A stretch of 60,817 bases of DNA, taken from Blastococcus sp. MG754426 (GTDB taxonomy: Bacteria; Actinomycetota; Actinomycetes; Mycobacteriales; Geodermatophilaceae). How positions within the stretch are numbered: position 1 is the stretch's first letter; each line of letters begins with the position of its first letter. A model generated the notes under the pieces. The model was not told the origin of the DNA and made no database searches. It saw nothing but the letters and a program-made list of their open reading frames with translations. This document shows positions 9,280 to 16,674 of this stretch, piece by piece. The stretch covers positions 1 to 60,817 of the forward strand of contig NZ_SSXC01000016.1 of NCBI RefSeq assembly GCF_021699055.1, read 5' to 3'. The translations under genes and the position numbers were made by a program.

Positions 9280-10938
9280 TCAGCTGACCGGGACCACGTT
9301 GGCGACGTCGATGTCACCGAAGACGTCGATCACCACGTCGCTGACGTTCTCCGAGTGCCCGGCCTGCTCGAGGTCGAAGAACATCGGGATGATCGGCATG
9401 TCCTCCAGCAGGATGTCCTCGGCCTGGTTGTAGAAGTCCAGGGCCTCCTCGTTGCTGCTGGCGCTGTTGCCCTGCTGGATCAGCTCGTCGAACTCGGGGT
9501 TCGAGTAGAACGTGGCGTTCGAACCCGCCGGCGGCAGCGCGGCCGTGGAGTACAGCGGCTCCAGGTAGTTCTGCGGGCTCGGGTAGTCCATGCTCCAGCC
9601 GAGGCGGAACGGACCGGTCACACCCTGCTCGTCGAGCAGCGGCAGGTACTCGGCGAAGTCGAGCTCGCCCCGGAGGACGTAGTCGACGCCCAGGTTCTCG
9701 CGCAGCTGGTTGCCGACGGCCTGCACCCAGGCGTCGTGGCCGGCGCCCGCGTTGAACCACAGCTCGATGGGCTGGCTGCGGTCGAAGCCGGCCTCGTCCA
9801 GGAGCGCGTTCGCCGCGTCGACGTCCAGCTCGCAGTACTCGCAGACGCCCTCGCGGTAACCGTCGACGACGGGGGCGACGTAGGCGTCGGCCGGCGTGCG
9901 GCTGCCGTTGAAGATGGCGTCGGAGATCGCCTGGCGGTCGACGGCCATCGACAGCGCCTGCCGGACCCGCGGGTCGGAGTAGCGCTCGTCGTAGGTCGGG
10001 AAGCCCAGGTAGGTGAACCCGGACGACGGCGCCTCGAGGAAGCGGTCGCCGAGCACGTCCTCGGCCGAGGCCAGGGCGTCCGGCGGCAGGTCCGGCAGGA
10101 CGTCGAGGTTGCCCGCCTGCAGGTCGTTGTAGCCGGTGTTCAGGTCGGCGTAGACCCGGAACTCCACGCTGTCGGCCACCGCCGGGTCCTCGCCGGCGAA
10201 GTCCTCGTAGCGGGTGACGGTGATGCCCTGACCGGGGACGAACTCGCCCTCGGCCTGGAACGGGCCGTTGCCGATCGGCTGCGTGCCGAAGCCCTCGGGG
10301 TCCTCGAAGAAGGCCTCGGGGAGCGGCCAGAAGGCGTTGTAGCCGACGGTCACCGGGAACTGGGCGAACGGGGAGGCGAGCTCCACCTCGAAGGTGGTGT
10401 CGTCGATGACCCGGAGGCCGCTCATCTCCTGGGCGGCCGGGTCGCCGGTGACGTTGCCCTCGGCGTCGGTCGGGGCCTGCAGGTCGTCGTACCCGAGGAT
10501 GTTCGAGAAGAAGTACGACGCGCCCTGGGCGTTCGGGCTGTAGGCGGTGTAGTTCCACGCGTCGACGAAGGACTGCGCGGTCACCGGGGTGCCGTCGTGG
10601 AAGGTCCAGCCGTCCTTGAGCGTGACGGTCCAGGTGGTGTTGTCCTCGGACTCGATCGACTCCGCGACACCGGTGTACTCGACGGCGCCGTCGGCGGCGT
10701 ACTCGACGAGACCCGTCCACAGGGAGGAGATGACCTGGTGGCCCTCGCTCTCGGTGGTGTTGCCCGGGATCAGCGCGTTCTCCGGCTCACCGACGTAGAC
10801 GCTGAACGAGCCGCCACCCTCGGCGGAGGTGCCGCCGCTCCCGCCACCGTTGTCATCGCTGCCACCACAGGCGGACAGCATCATCGCGGCGGCGACGCCG
10901 GCCGCGACGAGCCCACCTCTGCGCTTGCTCAACTTCAC
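9280..10938 (-). CDS. Peptide ABC transporter substrate-binding lipoprotein (OppA/DppA type, SBP_bac_5)
   Basis: A 552-residue extracellular binding lipoprotein. It begins MKLSKRRGGLVAAGVAAAMM with lipobox LSAC about residue 25 and a Gly/Ser-rich linker, followed by a full SBP family 5 fold (TWTVTLKDGWTFHDGTPVTA near residue 105 is the family hallmark). The GTG at 10938 is preferred because GGGAGG stands 7 nt upstream; a TTG two codons earlier is possible. First gene of the importer operon. It should deliver peptides or similar solutes to the two permeases; specificity cannot be read from sequence. Confidence 0.95.
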   Translation of the reverse strand: MKLSKRRGGLVAAGVAAAMMLSACGGSDDNGGGSGGTSAEGGGSFSVYVGEPENALIPGNTTESEGHQVISSLWTGLVEYAADGAVEYTGVAESIESEDNTTWTVTLKDGWTFHDGTPVTAQSFVDAWNYTAYSPNAQGASYFFSNILGYDDLQAPTDAEGNVTGDPAAQEMSGLRVIDDTTFEVELASPFAQFPVTVGYNAFWPLPEAFFEDPEGFGTQPIGNGPFQAEGEFVPGQGITVTRYEDFAGEDPAVADSVEFRVYADLNTGYNDLQAGNLDVLPDLPPDALASAEDVLGDRFLEAPSSGFTYLGFPTYDERYSDPRVRQALSMAVDRQAISDAIFNGSRTPADAYVAPVVDGYREGVCEYCELDVDAANALLDEAGFDRSQPIELWFNAGAGHDAWVQAVGNQLRENLGVDYVLRGELDFAEYLPLLDEQGVTGPFRLGWSMDYPSPQNYLEPLYSTAALPPAGSNATFYSNPEFDELIQQGNSASSNEEALDFYNQAEDILLEDMPIIPMFFDLEQAGHSENVSDVVIDVFGDIDVANVVPVS

Positions 10939-10982
10939 GTGCAATGCCTCCCTCGACCCGCACCAGCGGGGGGAACGGACAG

Positions 10983-11015
10983 GTCGACCAGGCCCCGAGG
11001 GGGCGAGTGGTCGAC
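10983..11015 (-). promoter_or_regulatory. Stem-loop in the 5' leader of the peptide ABC operon
   Basis: GTCGACCA (10983-10990) and TGGTCGAC (11008-11015) are perfect inverted repeats that enclose a second GC-rich pairing (GCCCC/GGGGC). They lie in the untranslated leader about 50 nt upstream of the binding-protein start. It could be an operator or an mRNA leader structure; no known riboswitch is recognised. Confidence 0.4.
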
Positions 11016-11073
11016 AGATTGGTCTCGAGCCGGACGCAACCGGACCAGGGAGGCCCGGGACTGCGACGGGTGG

Positions 11074-11103
11074 ACCCTAGGCACGCCTCGGAGGGGGTGT
11101 CCA
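11074..11103 (-). promoter_or_regulatory. Candidate housekeeping promoter for the peptide ABC operon
   Basis: Read on the minus strand, TGGACA and TAGGGT are spaced by 18 nt, close to the -35/-10 consensus. Transcription would start near 11067, giving a leader of about 130 nt before the GTG at 10938. The 348-nt stretch 10945-11292 holds no gene: it contains this promoter, the leader stem-loop and the opposing promoter of the CsbD gene. Confidence 0.4.
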
Positions 11104-11231
11104 CGGACGTCACCGACTTGTGACCTGGGCTCACGATCCGCGCCGCAACCGTAACTTCCACGCCCCGCGGCGCGTCCGGCGGGCCGTCCTCCGGTCGTCC
11201 CGGCCGGTGCGCCGAAGCCTTTCCCGGGGAC

Positions 11232-11257
11232 GTGTCACGAGCTGCCGGGCCGGGTAC
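11232..11257 (+). promoter_or_regulatory. Candidate SigB/SigH-like stress promoter for the CsbD gene
   Basis: GTGT (11232-11235) and GGGTAC (11252-11257) are spaced by 16 nt, resembling the GTTT/GGGTAY elements of actinobacterial general-stress promoters. It ends 35 nt before the CsbD start. CsbD in Bacillus is a SigB-dependent stress protein, which makes the match sensible, though it is a consensus reading only. Confidence 0.4.
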
Positions 11258-11292
11258 CCGCTGGTCGATCCGACGACGACCGGAGGGCAGCG

Positions 11293-11466
11293 ATGACCGG
11301 CACCGAGAAGTTCACGAACAAGGTCGAGGAGATGTCCGGCAAGGGGAAGCAGGCGCTCGGCGACGCGACCGACGACCGCGACCTCCAGGCCGAGGGCAAG
11401 AAGGAAGAGTCCAAGGGCAACCTCAAGCAGGCCGGCGAGAAGGTCAAGGACGCCTTCAAGAAGTAG
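11293..11466 (+). CDS. CsbD family stress-response protein
   Basis: A 57-residue, highly charged, Lys/Glu-rich protein with no membrane segment or cysteine. It reads MTGTEKFTNKVEEMSGKGKQ, then an ALGDATDD turn, a second amphipathic stretch with EGKKEESKGNLKQAGEK, and ends in DAFKK. This is the normal CsbD length and pattern of two related helical halves. GGAGGG stands 6 nt before the ATG. CsbD proteins accumulate under general stress; their biochemical role is not established. A strong terminator follows the stop closely, so it is monocistronic. Confidence 0.9.
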   Translation: MTGTEKFTNKVEEMSGKGKQALGDATDDRDLQAEGKKEESKGNLKQAGEKVKDAFKK

Positions 11467-11482
11467 GCGGGGCCCTCCCAGG

Positions 11483-11530
11483 ACGCCCGACGGGCGCCGT
11501 CCCCCGAGGGGGCGGCGCCCGTCGGGCGTT
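11483..11530 (+). terminator. Strong terminator after the CsbD gene
   Basis: ACGCCCGACGGGCGCCG (11483-11499) pairs with CGGCGCCCGTCGGGCGT (11513-11529), extended inwards by the G/C runs next to CGAG. A TTTT run follows, which is rare in this genome. The right arm shares bases with the first TGTGCACA palindrome. Confidence 0.8.
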
Positions 11531-11547
11531 TTGTGCACAAAGCGCCC
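11524..11547. repeat. TGTGCACA palindrome, copy 1
   Basis: GGGCGTTTTGTGCACAAAGC plus GCCC: a 24-nt near-perfect palindrome with one mismatched pair, centred on TGTGCACA. The first of three related copies around the decayed DUF559 gene. Confidence 0.7.
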
Positions 11548-11562
11548 GGGTGGCACCCGTGT

Positions 11563-11584
11563 GGCGTTGTGTGCACACAACGCC
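11563..11584. repeat. TGTGCACA palindrome, copy 2
   Basis: GGCGTTGTGTGCACACAACG plus CC is a perfect 22-nt palindrome, 39 nt after copy 1. It lies 14 nt past the stop codon of the DUF559 gene, so copies 1 and 2 may act as its terminator. Confidence 0.75.
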
Positions 11585-11598
11585 CGGGGGGTCCGGGC

Positions 11599-12476
11599 TC
11601 AGCCGAGCAGCGCGGCCCGGATCCGCGCGACGACCGCGTCCATGTCCCGGAGGTCGTGGGCGGCGAGCCGGACGACCCGCCACCCCGCGGCGGCGAGGCG
11701 GCGGTACCGCTCGTCGTCGCGCGCGATCTGCAGATCGTCGAAGTGATAGGCGCCCTCGTACTCGACGACGACCCGCTGCCCTCGACGACCTCGTACTGCG
11801 GCACCGGTGCCGGGAGCCCGGCCAGGGCGCACGCCACCCGCACCCACGACTCCGGCGGCGACCCGGCCCGCGCATCGACGAGCGCGAACGCCCTGCGGGC
11901 GCGTACCACACCCCACCGCCCGACGCCCGCTCGGACCAGCCCGGCGAGGCCCGCCACCGTGAGCAGGTCGGCGCGCACCATCGCGTCGAGGACGCCGACC
12001 GCCGTCGCGGTCGACTCGAGCGCGGCGACGTCCCACGCGGTGCGCAGCGGGGTCGTGCACCGCAGGCCGTCGTCCGTCACCTCGACGTCGGCCGCCGGCA
12101 GGGCGACCCGGCGCACCCGGACGCCGGCCGGCCCCCGCCACTGGAGCTGCTCCGGCACCAGCACGGTGACCTGGTCCCCGTAGCCGGGCTGCGACGCGCC
12201 GAGGACGGCCGCTGCCGAGCGGGCACCGAGCGCCGCCCCCGGCGGCATGAGGAGGGCGGTCGCACGGCAGCGCAGGAGGTGGTCCCGCGGGAGGGACGGG
12301 TCGGCGTAGACGCCGCGGAGCACGCGCACGTACGGGCCGTCCCTCAACTGGCGGCGGCTGAGGACGCCCTCGGAGACGGCGTGGGCACCGACGAACACGC
12401 CGTGGAGGCCCTGGGAGCGCAGGAGCACGAGCCGGATCCTGGCGGCCGGCGCCGGATCGCCGATGCCGTCGTCCAC
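11599..12476 (-). pseudogene. AbiEi/DUF559-like protein, broken by a deletion/frameshift
   Basis: The ATG at 12476 opens a frame with a winged-helix AbiEi-like N-terminus (LSRRQLRDGPYVRVLRGVYA) and a middle domain ending in VPQYEVVEG at about 11780. There the frame fails, and the C-terminal DUF559 endonuclease-like part continues in another frame (VVVEYEGAYHFDDLQIARDD ... GWRVVRLAAHDLRDMDAVVA) to a stop at 11599. In relatives I recall, about a dozen residues of the RVDLAWP type separate these parts, so DNA has probably been lost as well as frame (inference). The lost part is the nuclease core. Palindromes flank it on both sides. Confidence 0.75.
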
Positions 12477-12481
12477 ACCCC

Positions 12482-12503
12482 GGCGTTATGTGCACAAAAC
12501 GCC
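12482..12503. repeat. TGTGCACA palindrome, copy 3
   Basis: GGCGTTATGTGCACAAAACG plus CC, a 22-nt palindrome with one mismatched pair, starts 6 nt upstream of the DUF559 start codon and sits between that gene and the convergent end of the Nudix fusion. Confidence 0.7.
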
Positions 12504-12513
12504 CGGAGAGGGG

Positions 12514-13269
12514 TCAGCTCCTGGTGAGGAGAAGTCGGACGGCGGGCAGCAGCGGGCGGTCGGCGGGGATCCAGTCGAGCGCGTCGAGGTCGGCCGCACC
12601 CACCCACCGCAGCTCGGCGTGCTCCCGCGCCACCGGCCGGCCGTGCGTGATCCGCGCCTCCCAGACCCGCATCGTCGAGGCGCCGGGTGCCCCTCCGGCG
12701 ACGACCCCGTCGAGCGGCACCTCCCCGAGGAAGGACCGGGGCGCGACGGTGACCCCGAGCTCCTCGGCGCACTCGCGGACCAGCGCCGCGAGGTCGGTCT
12801 CCCCCGGGTCGACCTTTCCGCCGGGAAACTCCCAGCACCCGTCGAACGGCCCGCCCGAGCGCTGGGCGACCAGCACCCGGTCCCCCTCGACCAGCGCCGC
12901 GCCCACGACCTGGACCACCTCGCGCGCCCGCAGCGCGGCCCCGGCGGACAGGGCGTCCAGGTGCGCCCGCATCGCCCGCTGCACCCGCGGCCGCAGCGCC
13001 CGGTCCGCGACCCACCCCACCGGGCCGGGCAGCCCGGTCGCCCACTCGACCTGCTCCTCGACCCGCGTGCCGGCCGCGGTGGCCGTGAAGCGGCGCACGT
13101 GCTCGACCCGGCCGCGGGGACCCAGCGGCGCGGCGAAGGCGTCCCGCTCCGGGCGCACGGACCCCACCTCGCGCAGCGGGAACGGCCACGGGCGGCCCAG
13201 CGCACGGGCGACGTCGAACGCCACGGTCAGCGGCGCCTCCACCAACGCGGTGAAACGCAGCCGGGACAC
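12514..13269 (-). CDS. SRPBCC (START-like) - Nudix hydrolase fusion
   Basis: A 251-residue protein in two parts. Residues 1 to about 115 read like an SRPBCC/polyketide-cyclase-type ligand-binding fold (VSRLRFTALVEAPLTVAFDV ... VRRFTATAAGTRVEEQVEWA). Residues about 120-251 are a MutT-like Nudix domain with the Nudix box GGKVDPGETDLAALVRECAEELG read as GX5EX7REXXEELG (key residues G, E, REC-EEL). The GTG start at 13269 lies 27 nt from the divergent Rrf2 gene. Nudix enzymes hydrolyse nucleoside diphosphate derivatives; MutT-like ones clean oxidised dNTPs. The fusion is unusual and its ligand unknown. Confidence 0.8.
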   Translation of the reverse strand: MSRLRFTALVEAPLTVAFDVARALGRPWPFPLREVGSVRPERDAFAAPLGPRGRVEHVRRFTATAAGTRVEEQVEWATGLPGPVGWVADRALRPRVQRAMRAHLDALSAGAALRAREVVQVVGAALVEGDRVLVAQRSGGPFDGCWEFPGGKVDPGETDLAALVRECAEELGVTVAPRSFLGEVPLDGVVAGGAPGASTMRVWEARITHGRPVAREHAELRWVGAADLDALDWIPADRPLLPAVRLLLTRS

Positions 13270-13296
13270 CGGGGCACTCTCGCAGATGACGGCAGT

Positions 13297-13779
13297 ATGG
13301 GCAGCGTGCGCATCACCGCCCGGGTCGACTACGCCGTCCGCGCCGTCCTGGAACTCGCCGCGGCGGCACCCGAGGCGCTGACCTGCGACCGCATCGCGAC
13401 CGCGCAGGGCATCCCCAACCGCTTCCTCCAGGCGATCCTCGCCGACCTGCAGCACGCCCGCCTGGTCACCAGCCAGCGCGGCCGGGACGGCGGGTACCGG
13501 CTGGCCCTGCCCGCCTCGGAGATCTCCATCGCCCGGGTGATGCGGGTCGAGCTGGGGTTCCTGGCCGAGGTGCACGGTCAGCGGCCCGAGGAGGTCACCT
13601 ACCCCGGCCACGCCGCCGGGCTGGCCGAGGTCTGGGTCGCCGCCCGCGAGGCCTACCGCCGCGTGCTGGAGGGGGTCACCGTCGCCGACGTCGTCGCCGG
13701 GACGCTGCCTCCGCACGCCGCCGAGCTGGTCGCCATCGACACCGCGTGGCGGTCGTTCAGCGAACCCACGCCCCGCTGA
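13297..13779 (+). CDS. Rrf2 family transcriptional regulator lacking the Fe-S cysteines
   Basis: A 160-residue Rrf2 protein. The winged helix reads VDYAVRAVLELAAA ... AQGIPNRFLQAILADLQHAR, with the wing SQRGRDGGYRLA. IscR/NsrR members hold a cluster with three cysteines at about 90-110; here that region (MRVELGFLAEVHGQRPEEVT) has none. In this respect it is like CymR, the cysteine-metabolism repressor of Bacillus. It stands directly upstream of the sulfite reductase block, so a role as sulfur-assimilation regulator is likely (inference). ATG at 13297; a GTG three codons later is possible. Confidence 0.88.
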   Translation: MGSVRITARVDYAVRAVLELAAAAPEALTCDRIATAQGIPNRFLQAILADLQHARLVTSQRGRDGGYRLALPASEISIARVMRVELGFLAEVHGQRPEEVTYPGHAAGLAEVWVAAREAYRRVLEGVTVADVVAGTLPPHAAELVAIDTAWRSFSEPTPR

Positions 13780-13849
13780 GCGGCGCCGGGCCCGCCCCCG
13801 CCGGGTGATCCCCGCACCCGACCGCGCGGGATGTGGGAGGATCGCCGGC

Positions 13850-13936
13850 ATGACGGACCGCGGCAGCCTCCTGGTCGCGCGCCTGCACATCGACCTGGCG
13901 CTCGTCTCCAGCGCCGCCTGTCGCGCCCTGCGCTGA
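13850..13936 (+). CDS. Cysteine-operon leader peptide
   Basis: A 28-codon frame, MTDRGSLLVARLHIDLALVS then SAACRALR and stop, preceded by GGGAGGA 8 nt upstream. It matches the known actinobacterial putative-leader-peptide pattern (RxHxDLxxVxSAxC) found before cysteine and sulfite-reduction genes. Translation of its single Cys codon, four codons before the stop, is thought to sense cysteinyl-tRNA in related systems. It ends 101 nt before the sulfite reductase gene, with alternative hairpins between. Confidence 0.8.
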   Translation: MTDRGSLLVARLHIDLALVSSAACRALR

Positions 13937-13949
13937 CCCAGGTCCCCCG

Positions 13950-13983
13950 CGCAGCTGTCCCGCTGCGTCCCGAACCAGCAGCG
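13950..13983 (+). promoter_or_regulatory. Mutually exclusive hairpins in the leader (candidate attenuator)
   Basis: CGCAG (13950-13954) can pair with CTGCG (13963-13967). Alternatively CGCTGC (13961-13966) can pair with GCAGCG (13978-13983). The two hairpins share bases and cannot form together. They begin 14 nt past the leader-peptide stop, which would place a ribosome stalled on the peptide close to the first one. The stems are short; the switch is a prediction from base pairing. Confidence 0.4.
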
Positions 13984-14037
13984 CCCCACCCCGGCCGACT
14001 GCCGGGCCGTCGGCGAGCGCAGGAAGAAGTACGCCAC

Positions 14038-15711
14038 GTGAGCACCCCCACCCGCACCAGCAACCGGCCCCAGCGGGGTCAGGGCCAGTGGGCGCTGGGC
14101 TACCGCGAGCCGCTCAACCCCAACGAGCGGATGAAGAAGGACTCCGACGGCCTCGAGGTGCGCCAGCGGATCCTGGACATCTACTCGAAGACCGGCTTCG
14201 AGGGCATCGACCCCGGCGACCTCCGCGGCCGGATGCGCTGGATGGGTCTCTACACCCAGCGCGCCCAGGGCATCCCCGGCGGCAAGACCGCCGTGCTGGA
14301 GCCCGAGGAGCTCGAGGACTCCTACTTCATGATGCGGGCCCGCATCGACGGCGGGCAGCTGACCAGCGACGCGCTCCGCGTACTCGGCGGCATCAGCACC
14401 GAGTTCGGCCGGGACGTCGCCGACGTCACCGACCGGCAGAACGTCCAGTACCACTGGATCCGCATCGAGGACGTGCCCGAGATCTGGCGCCGGCTGGAGT
14501 CGGTGGGCCTCTCCACGATGGAGGCCTGCGGCGACGTGCCGCGCGTGATGCTCGGCTGCCCGCTCGCCGGGATCCTCGAGGACGAGGTGGTCGACGCCAC
14601 CGACGTCATCGCCGAGACCGTCGCCAAGTACGTCGGCAGCCCGGAGTTCAGCAACCTGCCGCGCAAGTGGAAGACGTCGATGTCGGGCTGCGTCGACCAC
14701 TGCACCGAGCCCGAGATCGACGACGTCTCGTTCGTCGGGGTCGTCAACGAGGCGGGCGAGGCCGGTTACGACCTGTGGGTCGGCGGCGGGCTGTCCACCA
14801 ACCCGATGTTCGCCCAGCGGATCGGGGTCTTCGTCCGGCCCGACCAGGTGACCGACGTCTGGGCCGCCTGCACCGCCGTCTTCCGCGACTACGGCTACCG
14901 CCGGCAGCGCAACCGCGCCCGCATCAAGTTCCTCATGGCCGACTGGGGCCCGGAGAAGTTCCGCCAGGTGCTGGAGGACGAGTACCTGAAGGAGCCGCTG
15001 CCCGACGGCCCGGCCCCCGCCCCGGCCAAGCACGACCAGCGCGACCACGTCGGTGTCAGCCGGCAGAAGGACGGCCGCAACGCCGTGGGCTTCGCGCTGC
15101 GCACCGGCCGGATCAGCGGCACGCTGCTCACCACGATCGCCGACCTCGCCGACGAGTACGGCCAGGGCCGCATCCGGACGACGACGCAGCAGAAGCTGGT
15201 CATCCTCGACGTCCCGGACGAGAAGGTCGAGGCGCTGGTCGACGCGCTGGCCGAGCACGACCTGCAGGTGCGGCCCAGCGCCTTCCGCCGCGGGACGATG
15301 GCCTGCACCGGGCTGGAGTTCTGCAAGCTGGCGATCGTCGAGACCAAGCACTTCGCGCAGGAGGTCTACGCCGAGCTCGAGCGCCGGCTGCCCGACTTCG
15401 ACACCCCGATCGGGATCAACATCAACGGCTGCCCGAACAGCTGCGCCCGCTTCCAGACCGCCGACATCGGCTTCAAGGGCTCGATGGTGCGCGACGACGC
15501 CGGCGAGATGGTCGAGGGCTTCCAGGTGCACCTGGGTGGGCACCTGGGCGTGGAGCGCACCTTCGGCCGCAAGTTCCGCGGCCACAAGGTCACCAAGGGC
15601 GAGACCGCCGACTACTGCGAGCGCGTGCTCCGCGGCTTCCTCGAGCGCCGGACGCCGGGTGAGTCCTTCGCCCACTACGTCGCCCGCGCCGAGGAGGAGT
15701 GGCTGCTGTGA
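14038..15711 (+). CDS. nirA: Ferredoxin-dependent assimilatory sulfite reductase (NirA/SirA)
   Basis: A 557-residue siroheme/[4Fe-4S] enzyme that reduces sulfite to sulfide in the cytoplasm with six electrons from ferredoxin. The cluster ligands are visible as TMACTGLEFCK and NGCPNSCARFQ. Tyr72 (in GLYTQR) and Cys164 (in EACGDVP) each lie three residues beyond the Tyr69-Cys161 covalent pair described for M. tuberculosis NirA, so that active-site cross-link is probably kept. A nitrite substrate is possible by homology but the neighbours favour sulfite. GTG start with AGGAAG 11 nt upstream. It overlaps the next gene by 4 nt. Confidence 0.94.
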   Translation: MSTPTRTSNRPQRGQGQWALGYREPLNPNERMKKDSDGLEVRQRILDIYSKTGFEGIDPGDLRGRMRWMGLYTQRAQGIPGGKTAVLEPEELEDSYFMMRARIDGGQLTSDALRVLGGISTEFGRDVADVTDRQNVQYHWIRIEDVPEIWRRLESVGLSTMEACGDVPRVMLGCPLAGILEDEVVDATDVIAETVAKYVGSPEFSNLPRKWKTSMSGCVDHCTEPEIDDVSFVGVVNEAGEAGYDLWVGGGLSTNPMFAQRIGVFVRPDQVTDVWAACTAVFRDYGYRRQRNRARIKFLMADWGPEKFRQVLEDEYLKEPLPDGPAPAPAKHDQRDHVGVSRQKDGRNAVGFALRTGRISGTLLTTIADLADEYGQGRIRTTTQQKLVILDVPDEKVEALVDALAEHDLQVRPSAFRRGTMACTGLEFCKLAIVETKHFAQEVYAELERRLPDFDTPIGININGCPNSCARFQTADIGFKGSMVRDDAGEMVEGFQVHLGGHLGVERTFGRKFRGHKVTKGETADYCERVLRGFLERRTPGESFAHYVARAEEEWLL

Positions 15712-15869
15712 GCGAGGAGTCGACGTCGGGAAGGACCCGCCAGCTGCCGGTGTTCCACTGCCCGTACTGCGGCGACGAGGAGCTCACGCCGTACGAGGAC
15801 GGGTGGCGCTGCGGCGCGTGCCTGCGGGCCTTCTCGGTCCGCCTGATCGCCACGGGGGTGCAGGGATGA
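15708..15869 (+). CDS. Zinc-ribbon mini-protein between sulfite and APS reductases
   Basis: A 53-residue protein with two CxxC pairs, HCPYCGDEELTPYEDGWRC then GACLRAF, forming a classic zinc-ribbon pattern. It is linked to both neighbours by 4-nt overlaps (GTGA at its start, ATGA at its end), so it is certainly translated with them. A small gene in this position also occurs in other actinobacterial sulfate assimilation operons as I recall. The role is unknown; a metal-binding accessory or electron-transfer helper is possible. Confidence 0.85.
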   Translation: MSEESTSGRTRQLPVFHCPYCGDEELTPYEDGWRCGACLRAFSVRLIATGVQG

Positions 15870-16576
15870 CCATCGCGCTGCGTCCGACGCCGCTGCTGGC
15901 CCAGGCCGCCGACGCCTGGTTCGACGGCATCGCCGACCCGGTTGAGCAGGCGCTCGCCGTGCTCACCTGGGCCGGCGACACCTTCGGCGACGAGTTCGCG
16001 ATCACCTCGTCCATGGCCGACGGGCTGCTCGCGCACCTGGCCTCCCGGGCGATCCCCGGCGTGCACGTCGTCTTCCTGGACACCGGCTACCACTTCGCCG
16101 AGACGATCGGCACCCGCGAGTGGATCTCCTCGGTGCTGCCCATCACGCTCGTGAACGTCGAGCCCGAGCAGACCGTGGCCCAGCAGGACCTCGAGTTCGG
16201 CCCCGCGCTGCACGACCGCGACCCCGACCTGTGCTGCTCGCTGCGCAAGGTGCAGCCGCTGGCCCGGACCCTCTCCGGCTACGTCGCCTGGGGGTCGGGG
16301 GTGCGGCGGGACGAGTCGCCGACCCGCGCCGGCACGAAGATCGTCGACTGGGACGCCAAGCGCGAGATGGTCAAGATCAACCCCATCGCCGCCTGGACGC
16401 AGGACGACGTCGACCGGTACATCGCCGAGCACGCCATCCCGGTGAACCCGCTGTTCGAGATCGGCTACGGCTCGATCGGCTGCGCCCCCTGCACCCGGCC
16501 GGTCGCCCCGGGCGAGGACCCGCGCGCCGGACGCTGGGCGGGCTCCACCAAGACGGAGTGCGGCCTCCACACCTGA
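15866..16576 (+). CDS. cysH: Adenosine 5'-phosphosulfate reductase CysH
   Basis: A 236-residue PAPS/APS reductase-family enzyme that reduces activated sulfate to sulfite using thioredoxin. It carries the two Cys pairs of the [4Fe-4S] APS-specific type (LCCSLRKV and CAPCTRP) plus the C-terminal catalytic ECGLH. Other family blocks are ITSSMADG, VFLDTGYHFAET and WGSGVRRDESPTRA. Its product feeds the sulfite reductase encoded just upstream. No cysD/cysN sulfurylase genes follow, so APS must be made elsewhere in the genome. Confidence 0.95.
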   Translation: MTIALRPTPLLAQAADAWFDGIADPVEQALAVLTWAGDTFGDEFAITSSMADGLLAHLASRAIPGVHVVFLDTGYHFAETIGTREWISSVLPITLVNVEPEQTVAQQDLEFGPALHDRDPDLCCSLRKVQPLARTLSGYVAWGSGVRRDESPTRAGTKIVDWDAKREMVKINPIAAWTQDDVDRYIAEHAIPVNPLFEIGYGSIGCAPCTRPVAPGEDPRAGRWAGSTKTECGLHT

Positions 16577-16630
16577 CGAACCCCCGTCCCCCTCACGCCT
16601 CGCAAGCTCGGCGCGAGCCACCGGAGGGGC

Positions 16631-16670
16631 GTTCCAGCACGTCACCAGCCGTTCGAGTGCGTCACCATGG
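16631..16670. repeat. Two 20-bp tandem imperfect repeats upstream of the pterin dehydratase gene
   Basis: GTTCCAGCACGTCACCAGCC (16631-16650) is followed directly by GTTCGAGTGCGTCACCATGG (16651-16670); 14 of the first 17 positions agree. The pair ends 4 nt before the ATG, where a binding site could control transcription or translation. Confidence 0.4.
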
Positions 16671-16674
16671 GGGC

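Noticed and set aside
11521..11590. The TGTGCACA repeats as a CRISPR array
   Set aside because: Only two adjacent copies, palindromic, with unequal spacing and no unique spacers or cas genes.
13937..14037. A SAM or other known riboswitch before nirA
   Set aside because: No conserved riboswitch core could be recognised; the leader peptide with alternative hairpins explains the region better.
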